In this document: positions 22,330 through 32,902 of the stretch, in pieces
How the letters are laid out: the number at the start of each line of letters is the position of its first letter
Position numbering within the stretch: the stretch's first letter is position 1
From: Chamaecyparis obtusa
Taxonomy: Eukaryota > Streptophyta > Pinopsida > Cupressales > Cupressaceae
Assembly (NCBI GenBank): GCA_027943335.1
Contig: BSBK01002076.1
Coordinates: 1,492,001-1,556,000 of the forward strand
Length of the DNA stretch: 64,000 nucleotides
Direction of reading: 5' to 3'
Position numbers and translations under genes: made by a program
Notes under the pieces: generated by a model
The model's input: the letters and a program-made list of their open reading frames with translations, nothing else
Told to the model about the DNA's origin: nothing
Databases searched by the model: none

Positions 22330-23881
22330 GGAAGGGAATTACTCCCAGCTTCTCCCTGAGATACTCAAATGTATCCTTCAGTAATGGATTTGTGAATATG
22401 TCTGCTAACTATTCTTTAGTACTGGGTATGTGTAGGATCATGGTATGCCAAACTAGGCCCTTAAGTGGCAATGAAAATTTAGAAAATCAAGTTTCGACAA
22501 GTTGACATAAAAAGATGAACAAGTTATAAATATTATATCAAAAATATGTAACAAGATAATTTGTAGAAAATTGGATTTACTTTCTAAAAAACTAGGCCTT
22601 TTTTGAAAAAAAATTATTCTATATGTTGAAAATTTAAAATTTCAATGTAGTAGTACGAAAATTTCAAGAAAAATATAAGTAGGTGTATGTCTTACCACCT
22701 TAAACACAATCAAATGTTAATTTTTTTACAAGATTCTAGATATAAGTACTAGACTCATGTTGGAATGTGAAACATATTTTTTTATAATATTGTTCTAAGT
22801 AAATAATTAATTATGATTTTTCTTCTACAACTTTTCCAGAATACAAAAACTCTCATGTCTGACCATGTTAACTTAGTCTAAACTTTATCAAATTGAATTT
22901 TATTTTTTATTTTTCTTGTAGTAGGAAAATCATAGAATGTGACACATATTTTCAATTTCAAAAATGTTATACAGTTTGAAAGTTATATCTATTTTTCAAT
23001 AAATCTATCAATGGGGACTAGAAAGATAACAAGTAGGTGTATGTCTAACCACATTAAATAAAATCAAATGATAATATTTTTTTATAAGATTCTAGATAAA
23101 AGTAGTAAACTCATGTCCAGATGTGATGTATATTTTTTTGTATATTTCACTAAGTAAATAATTAATTATGATTTTTCTACTATAGATTTTCCTGAATATA
23201 AAAACTCTCATGTCTGACCACCTTAACTTAGTCTAAACTTCATCAAATTGAAAGAATTTATTATTATTATTATATTAGGTGAATCATAGAATGTGATGTA
23301 TATTTCAGATTTTAAAAATGTTATATTGTTTGAAAGTTATAGTTGTTTTTCAAAGAGTCTATAAATCAGGACTTCTTTTTCACATCCCCACTTTTTGGGA
23401 TATACCATGATCCTGCACATACCCTACTCACATAATCCAACTTTACTTCTTTTTCTGCGACTTTCTCTCTTAGAAAATGATATTTTATGTCAATGTGTTT
23501 TTTCTTTACATGCATGACACAGTTCCTTGACATATTGATAGTGCTAGTGTTGTCACAATGAATAAAATTAGGATAATTGATCTAGATTCCAAAATCCTTT
23601 ATCATATGATTGATCCAAACAATTGTAGAACAATTTAATGCTACTGCTACATACTCTACTTCTGTTGTTGACTGAGAAATACAATTTTTCTTCTTTCTTG
23701 TCCAAGTAACTACTCCGTCTCCAAGAAGTAATACTCCTCCTGAGGTTCTCTTTCTATCATCAACGTAACCTACCCAATCTGCATTTGTATACACATGAAG
23801 TTCTACATTCTCTGAGTTAGGATACCATAAAACATAGTCTATAGTCCCTTTCAAATATTTTAATATCCTCTTTACTGCCAT
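22330..23881 (-). pseudogene. copia 1 RNase H, split by a TIR element
   Basis: The right part (23582-23881) reads MAVKRILKYLKGTIDYVLWY, NADWVGYVDDRKRTSGGVLLLG and QSTTEVEYVAVALNCSTIVW. The left part resumes as DYVSTKE and ADIFTNP at 22370-22440. A 1001 bp TIR element sits between them. Deleting it with one TACT copy restores DYVSTKE in frame, a motif shared with the other copia copies. Additional stops interrupt the domain. Confidence 0.85.
22424..23424. mobile_element. 1.0 kb terminal-inverted-repeat element with 4 bp target duplication
   Basis: The left end GGGTATGTGTAGGATCATGG and the reverse complement of the right end, GGGTATGTGCAGGATCATGG, match with one difference and then diverge. 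TACT flanks both sides (22420-22423 and 23425-23428). The interior is AT-rich and non-coding. It is dominated by two similar ~350 bp direct copies (about 22676-23028 and 23032-23370). It looks like a non-autonomous DNA transposon. I cannot assign it to hAT, Mutator, CACTA or Harbinger, whose target duplications are 8, 9, 3 and 3 bp. Confidence 0.82.
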
Positions 23882-23914
23882 AAGATGACTTTGTTTAGGT
23901 TCATCTACAAATAT

Positions 23915-24760
23915 TCAAACATTACCAACTACATTAGAAATATTTGGTCTTGATTGAGTAAGATATATGAGTTTACCAATCATAGATTTATATAAAGTCT
24001 TGTCAACTATTGTAGATTCATCATCTCTTGAAAGATTGCTTCCTTTTATCATAGGGGTGCTTACTGGCTTGCAATCACCCATCTTGAATTTCTTCAATAT
24101 CTCTTTCACATACTTAGACTGATTAATGAACATACCTTTGTTTGTCTGCTTCACATTCAATCCCAAAAAGTACTTGATAGGTCCAATCATGCTCATTTCA
24201 AACTTGCTCTGTATCTCTTTAGAAAAATTTGCACTAAGCTTGTCATTACCACAAAAAATAATGTCATCAACAAAAATAGAAACTAATAATAATCCTTCAG
24301 GTGTCTCTCTTATGAATAAGTTACAATATGCTTCTCCTTTCTTGAATCCAATCTTTTTCAAGTAACCATCTAGTCTTTCATACCATGATATAGGGCATTT
24401 CTTTAGTCCATAGAGGACTTTCTTCAATCTGAAAACCATGTCTAGTTTGTCTAATAAACTAAATCCTTTAGGCTTCTCTTTGTAGACTTCTTCCTTCAAT
24501 TCTCCATTTAGGATTGCTGACTTGACATCCATCTGATATACCTTAAAGTCTTTGAATGTTGCATAGGCTATAAATAACTTTATAGCTTCCAATCTTCTTA
24601 CAGGGGCCAATGTATCAGAGTAATCAATTAGTTCTCTTTGTGCATATCCTTTACATAAAAGTCTTTCTTTTTTTCTTATCACTGTACAATCTTCATTCAT
24701 CTTGTTTCTGAATATCCACTTGGTTCCAATCACATTTTTGTCACTAGGCCTAGGTACTGA
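23915..24760 (-). pseudogene. copia 1 reverse transcriptase
   Basis: The best-preserved RT in the window. In order: [52 protein letters not shown] with its catalytic Asp, [30 protein letters not shown] (FVDD box near 24240-24280), YFLGLNVKQTNKGMFI, CKPVSTPMIKG and YKSMIGKLIYLTQSRPNIS. It is open for about 272 codons before a stop in the C-terminal connection. The catalytic aspartates appear intact, but the flanking domains are broken. Confidence 0.92.
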
Positions 24761-24814
24761 TTCCCATGCATCATTCTTAACTATCTAATCTAACTCTTCT
24801 ATCATTGATTTATG

Positions 24815-25960
24815 CTAATCTGAATCATTACATGCATCTTCAACACTTAAAGGTTCAATATATGAAAGTAAACATACCGCTTCATTGACTGTAGAACTTT
24901 TTTCTTTTGATCTTGTCATGACTTTTTTGTTCTGGTCATCAATGATATCTTCTTTTGAGTGGTATCTTGATGTGCATTTTGGAAAATTAGGTGTGACTCT
25001 CTCATCTGTCTTTTGTGATTCTTCTTCACTTATTTCAGGTTCACTGATTAATACATCAATGGTGTCAAACATTTCTTCAACATCTACTTCTCTACTGATA
25101 GGTCTAGGTTCTTCTTTGATCATAGGTGCATAATCATGGTATCTCCCTTGAATCATAAACTTTTCATCAATCTTTACATGTGCACTTTCAATAATCTTCT
25201 TCAATCTCAAGTTAAAACATCTATAATCTTTTCTTTTAGTAGAGTAACCAAGAAAAATACCTTCATCACTTCTTGCATCAAACTTACCAATACCATCATC
25301 TATCTTTATGTAACACTTGCTTCCAAAGATTCTAAAGTATTTTACTATAGGTACATTCCCAAACCATAGCTCATAGGGTGTCTTGTCTGCACCTGGCCTT
25401 AGTTAAATTATGTTGATAGTATAGACTGTATTATTCACTACTTCTATCCAATAGGTGTGTGCAACTTTTCCTTCAATCATGATAGTGTGCGCTATGTCAA
25501 GTATGGTCCTATTTCTCCTTTCTACAATTCCATTCTGCTAAGGGGTTCTAGGTGCACTTAACTATCTCTTTATCCCATGTTCTTTGCAATACTCATAAAA
25601 TTTGTCAAAAGTGAATTCTCCTCCTCTATCTGATCTAAGACATTTGATCATTAATCCATACTCATTTTCAACTAGATACCTTTGAATATTTTAAACCTCT
25701 CAAATACTTTAGATTTATCTCTCAATAACGCAACCCACATCATTCTAGAATAATCATCAACAAACAAAATAAATTACCTTTCACCATAGTATGATCTTGT
25801 TTGAGTTGGTCCACATAAGTCTATATGTACTAAATCCAATTTGTTCTCTATTGAATTATGCTTGCTTCTGAATGAGTTCTTTACATTCTTTCCCATCACA
25901 CATTCCTTGCACATTGTATCAACTCGTCCTGCAATACTAGGGAGGTTTCTTACTGCTTTT
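24815..25960 (-). pseudogene. copia 1 integrase and linker
   Basis: Reading leftward, integrase motifs occur between about 25900 and 25380: a CKECV-type zinc end, HIDLCGPTQTRSYY near 25795-25835, LRSDRGGEFTF near 25610-25645, and NGIVERRN near 25520-25550. TPYELWFGNVPIVKYF follows near 25340-25380. The 25210-24815 segment is the acidic, serine-rich linker to RT (SEEESQKTDERV). Stops fragment the core. Confidence 0.85.
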
Positions 25961-26440
25961 ACATTGCGTACTTTTACTATATTGTCAAAATTGATGTGAC
26001 ATAGTCTTTTGTGCCATAACCAACTATCATCTACATTTGCAACAAAAAATATTTCTTCTGAATTAAGATGAAAACATTACCTTTTTTTTATGAACCTAAT
26101 GCAATCATTATTCCTTCTTTGTTATTAATGATGCACTTATTGTCTTTGAATTCCAACTGATATCCTTTGTCAAGTAACTATCCAACACTCAATAAGTTAT
26201 GCTACAAACCATCAACATATAGAACATCATCAGTGTTATTCTTTCCATCCAAAGTGATAGCTCCTCTACCTATGATAGGTTTAGGAGTGTTGTCTCCAAA
26301 TCTAACCATGTCGCCTTTGTACTTATCTAGATGTACAAATTTTTCTTTGTCTCCTATCATTTGATGTGAACAACCGCTATCAATGATCGAGTCTGTCCTG
26401 TTGTCTTATTGTGAAATCAATACTTGGTCTTCTTTCTTTT
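25961..26440 (-). pseudogene. copia 1 protease and GAG-pre-integrase
   Basis: The protease core IIDSGCSHQMIGDKEKFVHLDK lies near 26340-26400, with the Asp-Ser-Gly intact. It is followed by MVRFGDNTPKPIIGRGAI and DDVLYVDGL near 26210-26300. The pre-integrase part then continues with LEFKDNKCIINN, which is exactly where copia 3 entered the sister element copia 2. Confidence 0.85.
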
Positions 26441-27431
26441 CATCTTCAATATCCATGTTATAAAAAAATTTCTCCATATCTTCAATTGCAATGAATCCAA
26501 TTTCATCTTTTGCTGAATCTTGATCTACCACTCCATCTTCGGCATAGTAACATTCTTTTGTATACTTAGGCTTGAAATTAGTTTTGTAATTCTTGACTCT
26601 TGTAGGACAATTAGATGCAAAATGACCAATCTTGTTACATGAAAAAAATTTAAATGGTAACTGACCTTCAGATTTTCCTTTTCTTTATTTCTTAGCAATC
26701 ATAGCAATGAATTATTCTAGTTCTTTATCATCATCTTCATCATCAAAATTACCAGAAGTGTTTAAGGATATCTTACCATGGATTGAAGCTTTGAATGTTT
26801 TTTCACTTTTAGGCTTTGTCTTACATCTTGATATCTCGAATGCTAAAATCTTGCTGATTAAGGTCTCTCTCTTGAATTATTTTGAAAACTATCTAGTCTC
26901 ATCTAGGATGTTTATCTTTCTCTCATATTCTATTGTCAAAGTAGTCATCAATTTATTCATTATGTCTTCTTCCAAAATCTCTCCACCATTGTTTCCGATT
27001 CCTGCAATTGCTTCATTAATTCTTTGATTGTAGGCTCTAATGTTCTCTTTAGGTAGCATCTCCAAATTTTTATATATTTTCTTCCATGTCTTTCTTCATG
27101 CATTCTTGGCTTGGATATCTCCTTCAAACATGTCTTCTAGATACTTCCAAATTATGTATGCTCTTTCTTCTTTCTTGATCTCTAAAAAATCACTGTCAGA
27201 TAAAGCATTGATAAGGGCTTCTTTGCAAATTGCATTTTGAGTGAACATTTATTTTTGTCTAGCGGTTGCATCTTCTTTGGAAAGGTTTGTTCGAGAGGGA
27301 ACATGAACATCTCAAGTAGTTGCTTCAAAAATCTCAAAACCATTGCATGGAAAATGTGTTATCATTTTGTTCTTCTAGTCTAGATAATTCTCTGCATCAA
27401 ACTTAATTCTTTCTTTTCTAAAGAACACCAT
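26441..27431 (-). pseudogene. copia 1 gag
   Basis: An ATG at 27429-27431 begins MVFFRKERIKFDAENY, the same N-terminus as the plus-strand copia gag at 9033. The helical core ALSDSDFLEIK...WKYLEDMFEGD lies near 27115-27210. The knuckle is CNKIGHFASNCPTR near 26595-26645, with its first Cys replaced. Several stops and frame changes disrupt it. Confidence 0.85.
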
Positions 27432-27474
27432 ATGATCAACCTCAAGATGTTAAACTTTCTCTCTGAGGCACTTG

Positions 27475-27486
27475 GATCTAATACCA
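27475..27486 (-). other. copia 1 primer-binding site
   Basis: Minus-strand TGGTATTAGATC lies two bases downstream of the 5' LTR; it differs from the canonical site by one C-to-T and one G-to-T change near its end. Confidence 0.8.
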
Positions 27487-28501
27487 ATTGTTAGGAATAG
27501 TCCCAAGAGATAACTAAGAGACAGGAGGGGGGTGAATCAATTATCTACAAGATTCAATTCTTTATCCAATTTATTACAGAAGAACATTAAGAACATACAC
27601 AACAAGATAACACTTAACACAACACCATAATTTTGGTTACGGGGAAACCCAAATAGGTAAAAACCTCTGTGGGAACTAGCACCCACTATAAACTACACTA
27701 GAGTATAATGATACAGGTTAGGAGATCTTACAACTCTCTAAGGAGTTGATCTTTACAATACATTAAAAATAGTGACCTGGTCAAAGGTCGGACCCCATTA
27801 GGAGTCTTTTACAAACAACCTTGTTAAAGGTGAGGACACGCTATCCGGGAGCACACTGCTCAAATGGTGAAGGTTGCAACCTTCTGCATAACAGATACAC
27901 ACTATATATGGATCTTGGTCAACTACGAATTAGACCTATTGTCTTGATCATTTCCAATGAATAACATACACTCTCTACTTATTCACATAGATCTTCAACT
28001 GATGATTAATATAGCTTTATTGGCCTAATACTTTCGCACCTTCTTCCTCTACTTCCATATTCTTACTTAGTGATCACAACTGACTGGCTATAAGTAGCCT
28101 TCTACAAAAGATATAATCAAGTCAGCTTGTTAGAACCTTCTTGAAATCATAGTTATGAAACAATAAAACTCTCCAACAACATCAACAATGGCTATTCTAA
28201 GCACACAACACAAATAGGACTGCACAACCCAATATGAGTAGACATGTCACTTTACACTGTCGGCTCCACCAAATTAATTGAAACTTTACTCTCAAGATGA
28301 AATACATTATGTGCTCTTAACCAAAAAATCTTAGCTCATAAGAAAACATGAAACTAAATATGCATACCATAATGATAAGTGCAACTACTGAAAAAATATA
28401 AATATTGTCGGCTCCACAAAATAATCTCCTAAAACTATAACAAGTAAATAGAAACATCTTAACTCAACTTTAACTACACAACTAACTTTTCATCTATAAA
28501 C

Positions 28502-29355
28502 TGATGCAGGAGAATCTTGGGTGTAAGTGCAATCTTGCATCACCCAAAAATATTTCTGGTTTCTTTTCAATAAGGGCTATCTTGTACAGAGCTGTTATTT
28601 ATGGAAATTTACTATTTTGAGTAATTTTTCTGTTCAAGCTCATAATGGTCTATTTTCTTCTCTAGAGGTTCATTTTGGTCATATCAGCCTGCCAACAAAG
28701 TTTCATTGACATATCAAGTCTAGCTTTGTAGATATTGAAGATTTTCGGTATTGGCAGCAGGGTACAAAAACTTTAAGCTCGATTTTGAAGGCTTTAGAGG
28801 CCTCGGATGAGGTTGAAACTTCAACTAAATAAATCTTGCTTGATTTAAGCATTGTAGAGCACTTCACACCCTTTCTGAAATGAGGTTATAATAGTCAATC
28901 GGGTCAATGGGTGATGACTTATGGTCTCCAGAAGTTGGGCTACCTGAAATGGCGGAAAATGATTTTCCTTCAAAAATTTTGTTTGGGTTTCAAAGGTTCT
29001 TTTGAGCCGACAATGATGTTATAACATGAAAAATAAAATAATTCTAATTTTGGTCGGCCTTATTGGCTAAAATTCTAGAACCTTCCCAGGCAGTGAAAAA
29101 TTGCCTATATAAGGAAGGTTGTAGTGTTGTCTTAGGTAGTTCGGAGCAGTTCATAGTAGTTTTGGGCAATCATTTGAGGCTTTTTCCCTCAGAATATTGT
29201 AAGGAAGATGCCCATGTGGCTTTGCATATTGTAATTCTAAAAGTTTGTAATTCCACATTTATGGAGATAATAAGAAGCCCATTTTCTGTTCTTGCAAATT
29301 GTTGTTGTTCTCTATTTCTATTATGTGTTTTTGGTATTAAGGGGAGCACCCTTCA
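28502..29355 (+). repeat. complete LTR of the small gypsy-type element
   Basis: Begins TGATGCAGGAG, ends CACCCTTCA. A CTATATAAG box at 29105-29113 is repeated at 29820-29828 in the partial second LTR. Confidence 0.8.
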
Positions 29356-29360
29356 TTAAG

Positions 29361-29372
29361 TGGTATCAGAGC
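29361..29372 (+). other. primer-binding site of the small gypsy-type element
   Basis: A perfect TGGTATCAGAGC five bases after the LTR end, complementary to the initiator tRNA-Met 3' end. Confidence 0.85.
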
Positions 29373-29516
29373 AGGAGTTCCTGAGTGTGTAAACAGATCA
29401 TCGATTGTGAGGCAGTTTGGACCAGGATAGTGGGTTAGGGTTTGTCTAAACAGATCGCTGACTGTGAGGCAGTTTGCACCAAGACCGTGGTTAGGGTTTC
29501 AACAAGAAGCGTGAAA

Positions 29517-29750
29517 ATGCCTCCATGAAGGGAACATGGCAGAAGAGCTGGTATTGTAACACCTGAGGTTAGGGAACTACAGAGACAACTATGAGCATTG
29601 CAAGAGGAGATTCATAGAGGAATGAATCTTAATGTTGAGGATGAAGCCGAAGAAGGAAATTCTAAACAAGAAGAAGTCAAAGTTTTGAATCAAGAGGAAG
29701 AAAGACTTTTTCGAGCCATTTCAAAGATCGAGAAGAGACCTAAGATTGAG
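29517..29750 (+). pseudogene. Ty3-type gag N-terminal fragment
   Basis: Opens MPP*REHGRRAG, a common N-terminus of plant Ty3/gypsy gag, with an early TGA where Arg is expected. It continues EVRELQRQL*ALQEEIHRGMN, then an acidic linker, and ends at about 29750 where it fuses to the truncated second LTR. The capsid core and everything after are missing. Confidence 0.75.
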
Positions 29751-30067
29751 GTTTTAACATTTTTTTGGTCAGCCTTATTGGCTAAAATTCTGGAACCTTC
29801 CCAAGCGGTGGAAAATTGCCTATATAAGGAATGCTGTAGTGTTGTCTTAGGCAGTTCGGAGCAGTTCAGAGTAGTTCTGGGTAATCATTTGAGGCTTTGT
29901 CCCTCAGAATATTGTAAGAAAGATGCCCATGTGGCTTTGCATATTGTAATTCTGAAAGTTTGTAATTCCACATTTGTGGAGATAATAAGAAGCCCATTTT
30001 ATGTTCTTGCAAATTGTTGTTCTTTGTTTGTGTTATGTGTTTGTGGTTTTAAGGGGATCACCCTTCA
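29750..30067 (+). repeat. 5'-truncated second LTR
   Basis: Collinear with 29041-29355 of the first LTR, including the TATA box and the CCCTTCA end. The first ~540 bp are absent, joined directly to gag sequence. Confidence 0.8.
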
Positions 30068-30375
30068 TCATAAGTATACCTTTATTAATATATCTAAAAC
30101 ACACAAATAAACGTACAAGGCTCCATCATAGCCATACTGTGAATTACATACATAACTCTGCTTGCAACACTATCAAGAACAATGGTGTTACAAACAATTG
30201 CACAACTATCTATACTTAGAATCAACCTTTACGTCTTTGATATCATGTTTATAACATATCCATACAACATATGCTCAAGGCTCTCTTCATAGAACTACAA
30301 TGCACACTACTTACTATATATTGTCATCAATGACAAACATATAGTCAACAAAGGCTTGCTGGAAAATTTCCAACA

Positions 30376-31519
30376 AGTAGCTCTCTGAATAAGGTAACCA
30401 CCTCCTTGGAAACTTCCTCAGATTTCTCCAATATTTCTCCATTTAATTTCTTAAGCTCACCTAATCTATAAATCTTCCTTCTAATCTTTGTGCTATTATG
30501 AATTTTTTTTTATATTCCTATCTCCTTCATGTAGCCATGTCTCTCTAGACTTCTCTGCCTCCAAAAAATTTCCTCCTTGGCCAGAATGTATTCATAGTTC
30601 CTTAATAGGATTTTTTCTTTCAAAAGGCTCTCTAGATTCATACCTTCCTTAAAAACCTTCTTATTATGATCATTGATTTCTTTTTCGATCTCTTCCTTGC
30701 TTGAAAAGATATCCCCAAAATAATCCTTGTTCCATTGTTTTACTCAATTTTTAACATCTTTCAATTTTTTCCATAAAAATGAAAGCTTTGGAACCTTCAA
30801 AAACTTCCTCCTTCCACCATTGTTCAAGCAAGGACTTCAAACAATTATCTTTAAACCACATCTTTTCAAATTTGAAAGGACATCTATTCAGTTTTCTAGT
30901 TTCCTTCACCCAAAGAGATACTGGATCGTGGTATGACCCTAAAGTGGGGAGGATAGAGGATTCTAATTCAAAATTGAAGTAAATCAAATTTCTTGTGAAA
31001 AAGAACCTATCTAATTTCTCAGTGATATTATTGAATCCTAGTCTATGATTGGTCTAGGTAAAGGTCCCATTACTGGTTTTGATATCCATCAGTTCATTCC
31101 TATTTACCCAATCAATGAATGCCAGTATAGTCTGAGAAGTTCTTTCAAACCCCCTGACTTTCTCATCCTAATTCAAAATTACATTAAAATCGCCCTAGGA
31201 TAAACATCTTCCTAGGGTTTCTGTCAAAAAAGGTTTCAATTTCCTCCCATACTCTTACTTTCTCATGAAGGGTCAAAGGGAAATACATGTTGATTATTAC
31301 AAATTCCATAGCCCCATTCATGATTTTAACCTTGCTCCCATTCTAGAATCTACCCCTACCTATCTTTACAAAGGTAACCTTTCTCAGATTCTAGAGAATA
31401 CCTAGACCAGTTGAGGCTCCTACAAAAACCTCCCAACTCCCTAACTACCTTTTTATTTTCACCATTTCCTCACAACCAAGCTTAGTTTCTTGTAACAACA
31501 ATATGCTTGTCTTGTTCCC
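30376..31519 (-). pseudogene. LINE endonuclease and linker to RT (5' part of the split LINE)
   Basis: The minus strand from the right reads ILLLQETKL (endonuclease motif near 31470-31500). The central region follows, with an FVIINMYFP-like block and FILGRF near 31200 where LGDFN is expected. LDRFFFTRNL and SYHDPVSL near 30900 correspond to the SDHxP motif, with Ser-Asp changed to Ser-Tyr. The linker has WLHEGDRN near 30520, the usual W-x-x-xGDxNTKFFH region. AP-type endonucleases nick the target DNA for priming. The N-terminus is cut at the junction with copia 2 near 31520. Confidence 0.85.
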
Positions 31520-31559
31520 AACTCCCATGTATCATTCTTAACTATCTAATCTAGCTCTT

Positions 31560-32660
31560 CTTTCATTGCTTCATGTCAAACTGAATCGGTACAAGCATAT
31601 TCAACACTTAAGAGCTCAATTTGTGAAAGTAAACAAACCAATTCATCAACTGTGGAACTTTTTTCTTTTGATCTTGTCATGAATTTTCTGTTATGATCTC
31701 CAATGATATCTTCTTTTGAATTTTATCTGGATGTGAATTTAGGAACATTAGGTATGAATCTCTCATCTATCTTTTGTGATTCTTCTTCACTTGTTTCAGG
31801 GTCATTGAATAATACATCAATGTTGTCAAACATTTCTTCTTGACAACTATTTCTCTACTGGTAGGTCTAGATTCTTCTTCTATCATAGGTTCATGATCAT
31901 GATATCTCTCTTGAATCATAAACTTCTCATTAATCTTTACATGTGCACTTTCAATAATCTTCTTCAATCTTAAGTTAAAATATCTATAAGCTTTTCTTTT
32001 AGTAGAGTAACCAAGAAAAATACCTTCATCACTTCTTGCATCAAACTTGCCAATAGCTTCATCTCTCTTGATGTGGCACTTTCTTCCGAAGATTCTGAAG
32101 TATTTAACTATAGGTACATTCCCAAATGATAGCTCATAAGGTGTCTTGTCTGTGTCTAGCCTTAATTGAATTCTATTGATAGTATAGACTGCAGTATTGA
32201 CCGCATCTCTCCAATAGTTGTGTGAAACTTTTCCTTCAATCATGATGGTGCACGCTATGTCAAGTATGATCCTATTTCTTCTTTCTGCAATTCCATTCTA
32301 CTGAGGGGTTCTAGGTGCACTTAGCTGTATCTTTATCCTATGTTCTTTGTAGTACTCATAAAATCTATCAGAGGTGAATTTTCCTCCTCTATCTGATCTT
32401 AGACATTTTAACTTTAATCCAAACTCATTTTCAACTTTAGCTTTGAATATTTTGAACTTCTGAAATGCTTCTTATTTATCTTTTAAGAAGGCAACCCAAA
32501 TCACTCTAGAATAATTATCAACAAACAAAATAAAGCACTTTTCACCATAGTATGATCTTGTTTGAGTTGGTCCACATAAGTTTGTATGCACTAGATCCAA
32601 TTTTTTCTCTACTGAATTATGCTTGCTTCTGAACGAATTCCTCACATGTTTTCCCATCTT
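31560..32660 (-). pseudogene. copia 2 integrase and linker
   Basis: Shows the CHECV-like zinc end, KLDLVHTNLCGPTQTRSYYGEKCFILFVDNYS near 32480-32610 (the first catalytic Asp is Asn in HTNLCG), LRSDRGGKFT near 32380-32410, and NGIAERRN near 32275-32300. It continues open for 158 codons through YWRDAVNTAVYTINRIQ, TPYELSFGNVPIVKYFRIFG and an ESAHVKI linker, similar to copia 1. Ends where LINE DNA begins. Confidence 0.85.
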
Positions 32661-32902
32661 ACATTCCCTACATATTGTATCAACTAGTTTTGCAATGCTA
32701 GGAAGGTCTCTAACTACCTTTACATTTCTTATCTTTACTATATTGTCAAAATTGATGTGACATAGTCTTTTGTGCCATAACCAACTGTCATCTACTTTAG
32801 CAAGAAAACAACTTGCTTGAAAATTAAGCTAAAAAACGTTACCTTTTTTCTTTGAACTTGATGCAATCATTGCTCCTTCATTGTTATTAATGATGCACTT
32901 AT
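32661..32902 (-). pseudogene. copia 2 GAG-pre-integrase, left part
   Basis: The zinc-binding pre-integrase segment (HKRLCHINFDNIVK-like text near 32735-32790) ends at the copia 3 target site; its right part continues at 40719. Confidence 0.8.

Larger units (their letters stand above)
28502..30067 (+). mobile_element. small gypsy-type LTR element inside the copia 1 LTR
   Basis: A first LTR (28502-29355, TGATGCAGGA...CCCTTCA) is followed by TGGTATCAGAGC at 29361 and a ~390 bp interior. A second LTR copy (about 29750-30067) lacks the first ~540 bp. The interior encodes only the beginning of a Ty3-type gag. The host LTR continues on both sides. The flanks ATAAAC and ATAAGT may be a decayed target duplication. 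With almost no coding capacity it is a deletion derivative or TRIM/LARD-like element. Confidence 0.82.
20683..30375 (-). mobile_element. copia 1: Ty1/copia element inserted in the LINE
   Basis: Flanked by perfect AGTAG duplications (20678-20682 and 30376-30380). The left LTR (3' LTR) is 20683-21989. The right LTR (5' LTR) is 27489-30375 and is inflated by an inserted 1.6 kb gypsy-type element at 28502-30067. A TGGTATTAGATC primer site, gag, protease, integrase, RT and RNase H follow leftward, ending in an AAAGGGGGAGAT tract. A 1.0 kb TIR element interrupts RNase H. Reading frames are broken in many places. The copia 2 element at 31.5-43.4 kb belongs to the same family. Confidence 0.93.
27489..30375 (-). 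repeat. copia 1 5' LTR, interrupted
   Basis: Ends TGTTAGGAAT and TCCAACA on the plus strand. After removing 28502-30067 it is about 1.32 kb, close to the 1307 bp of the left LTR. It is followed by the second AGTAG target copy. Confidence 0.9.
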
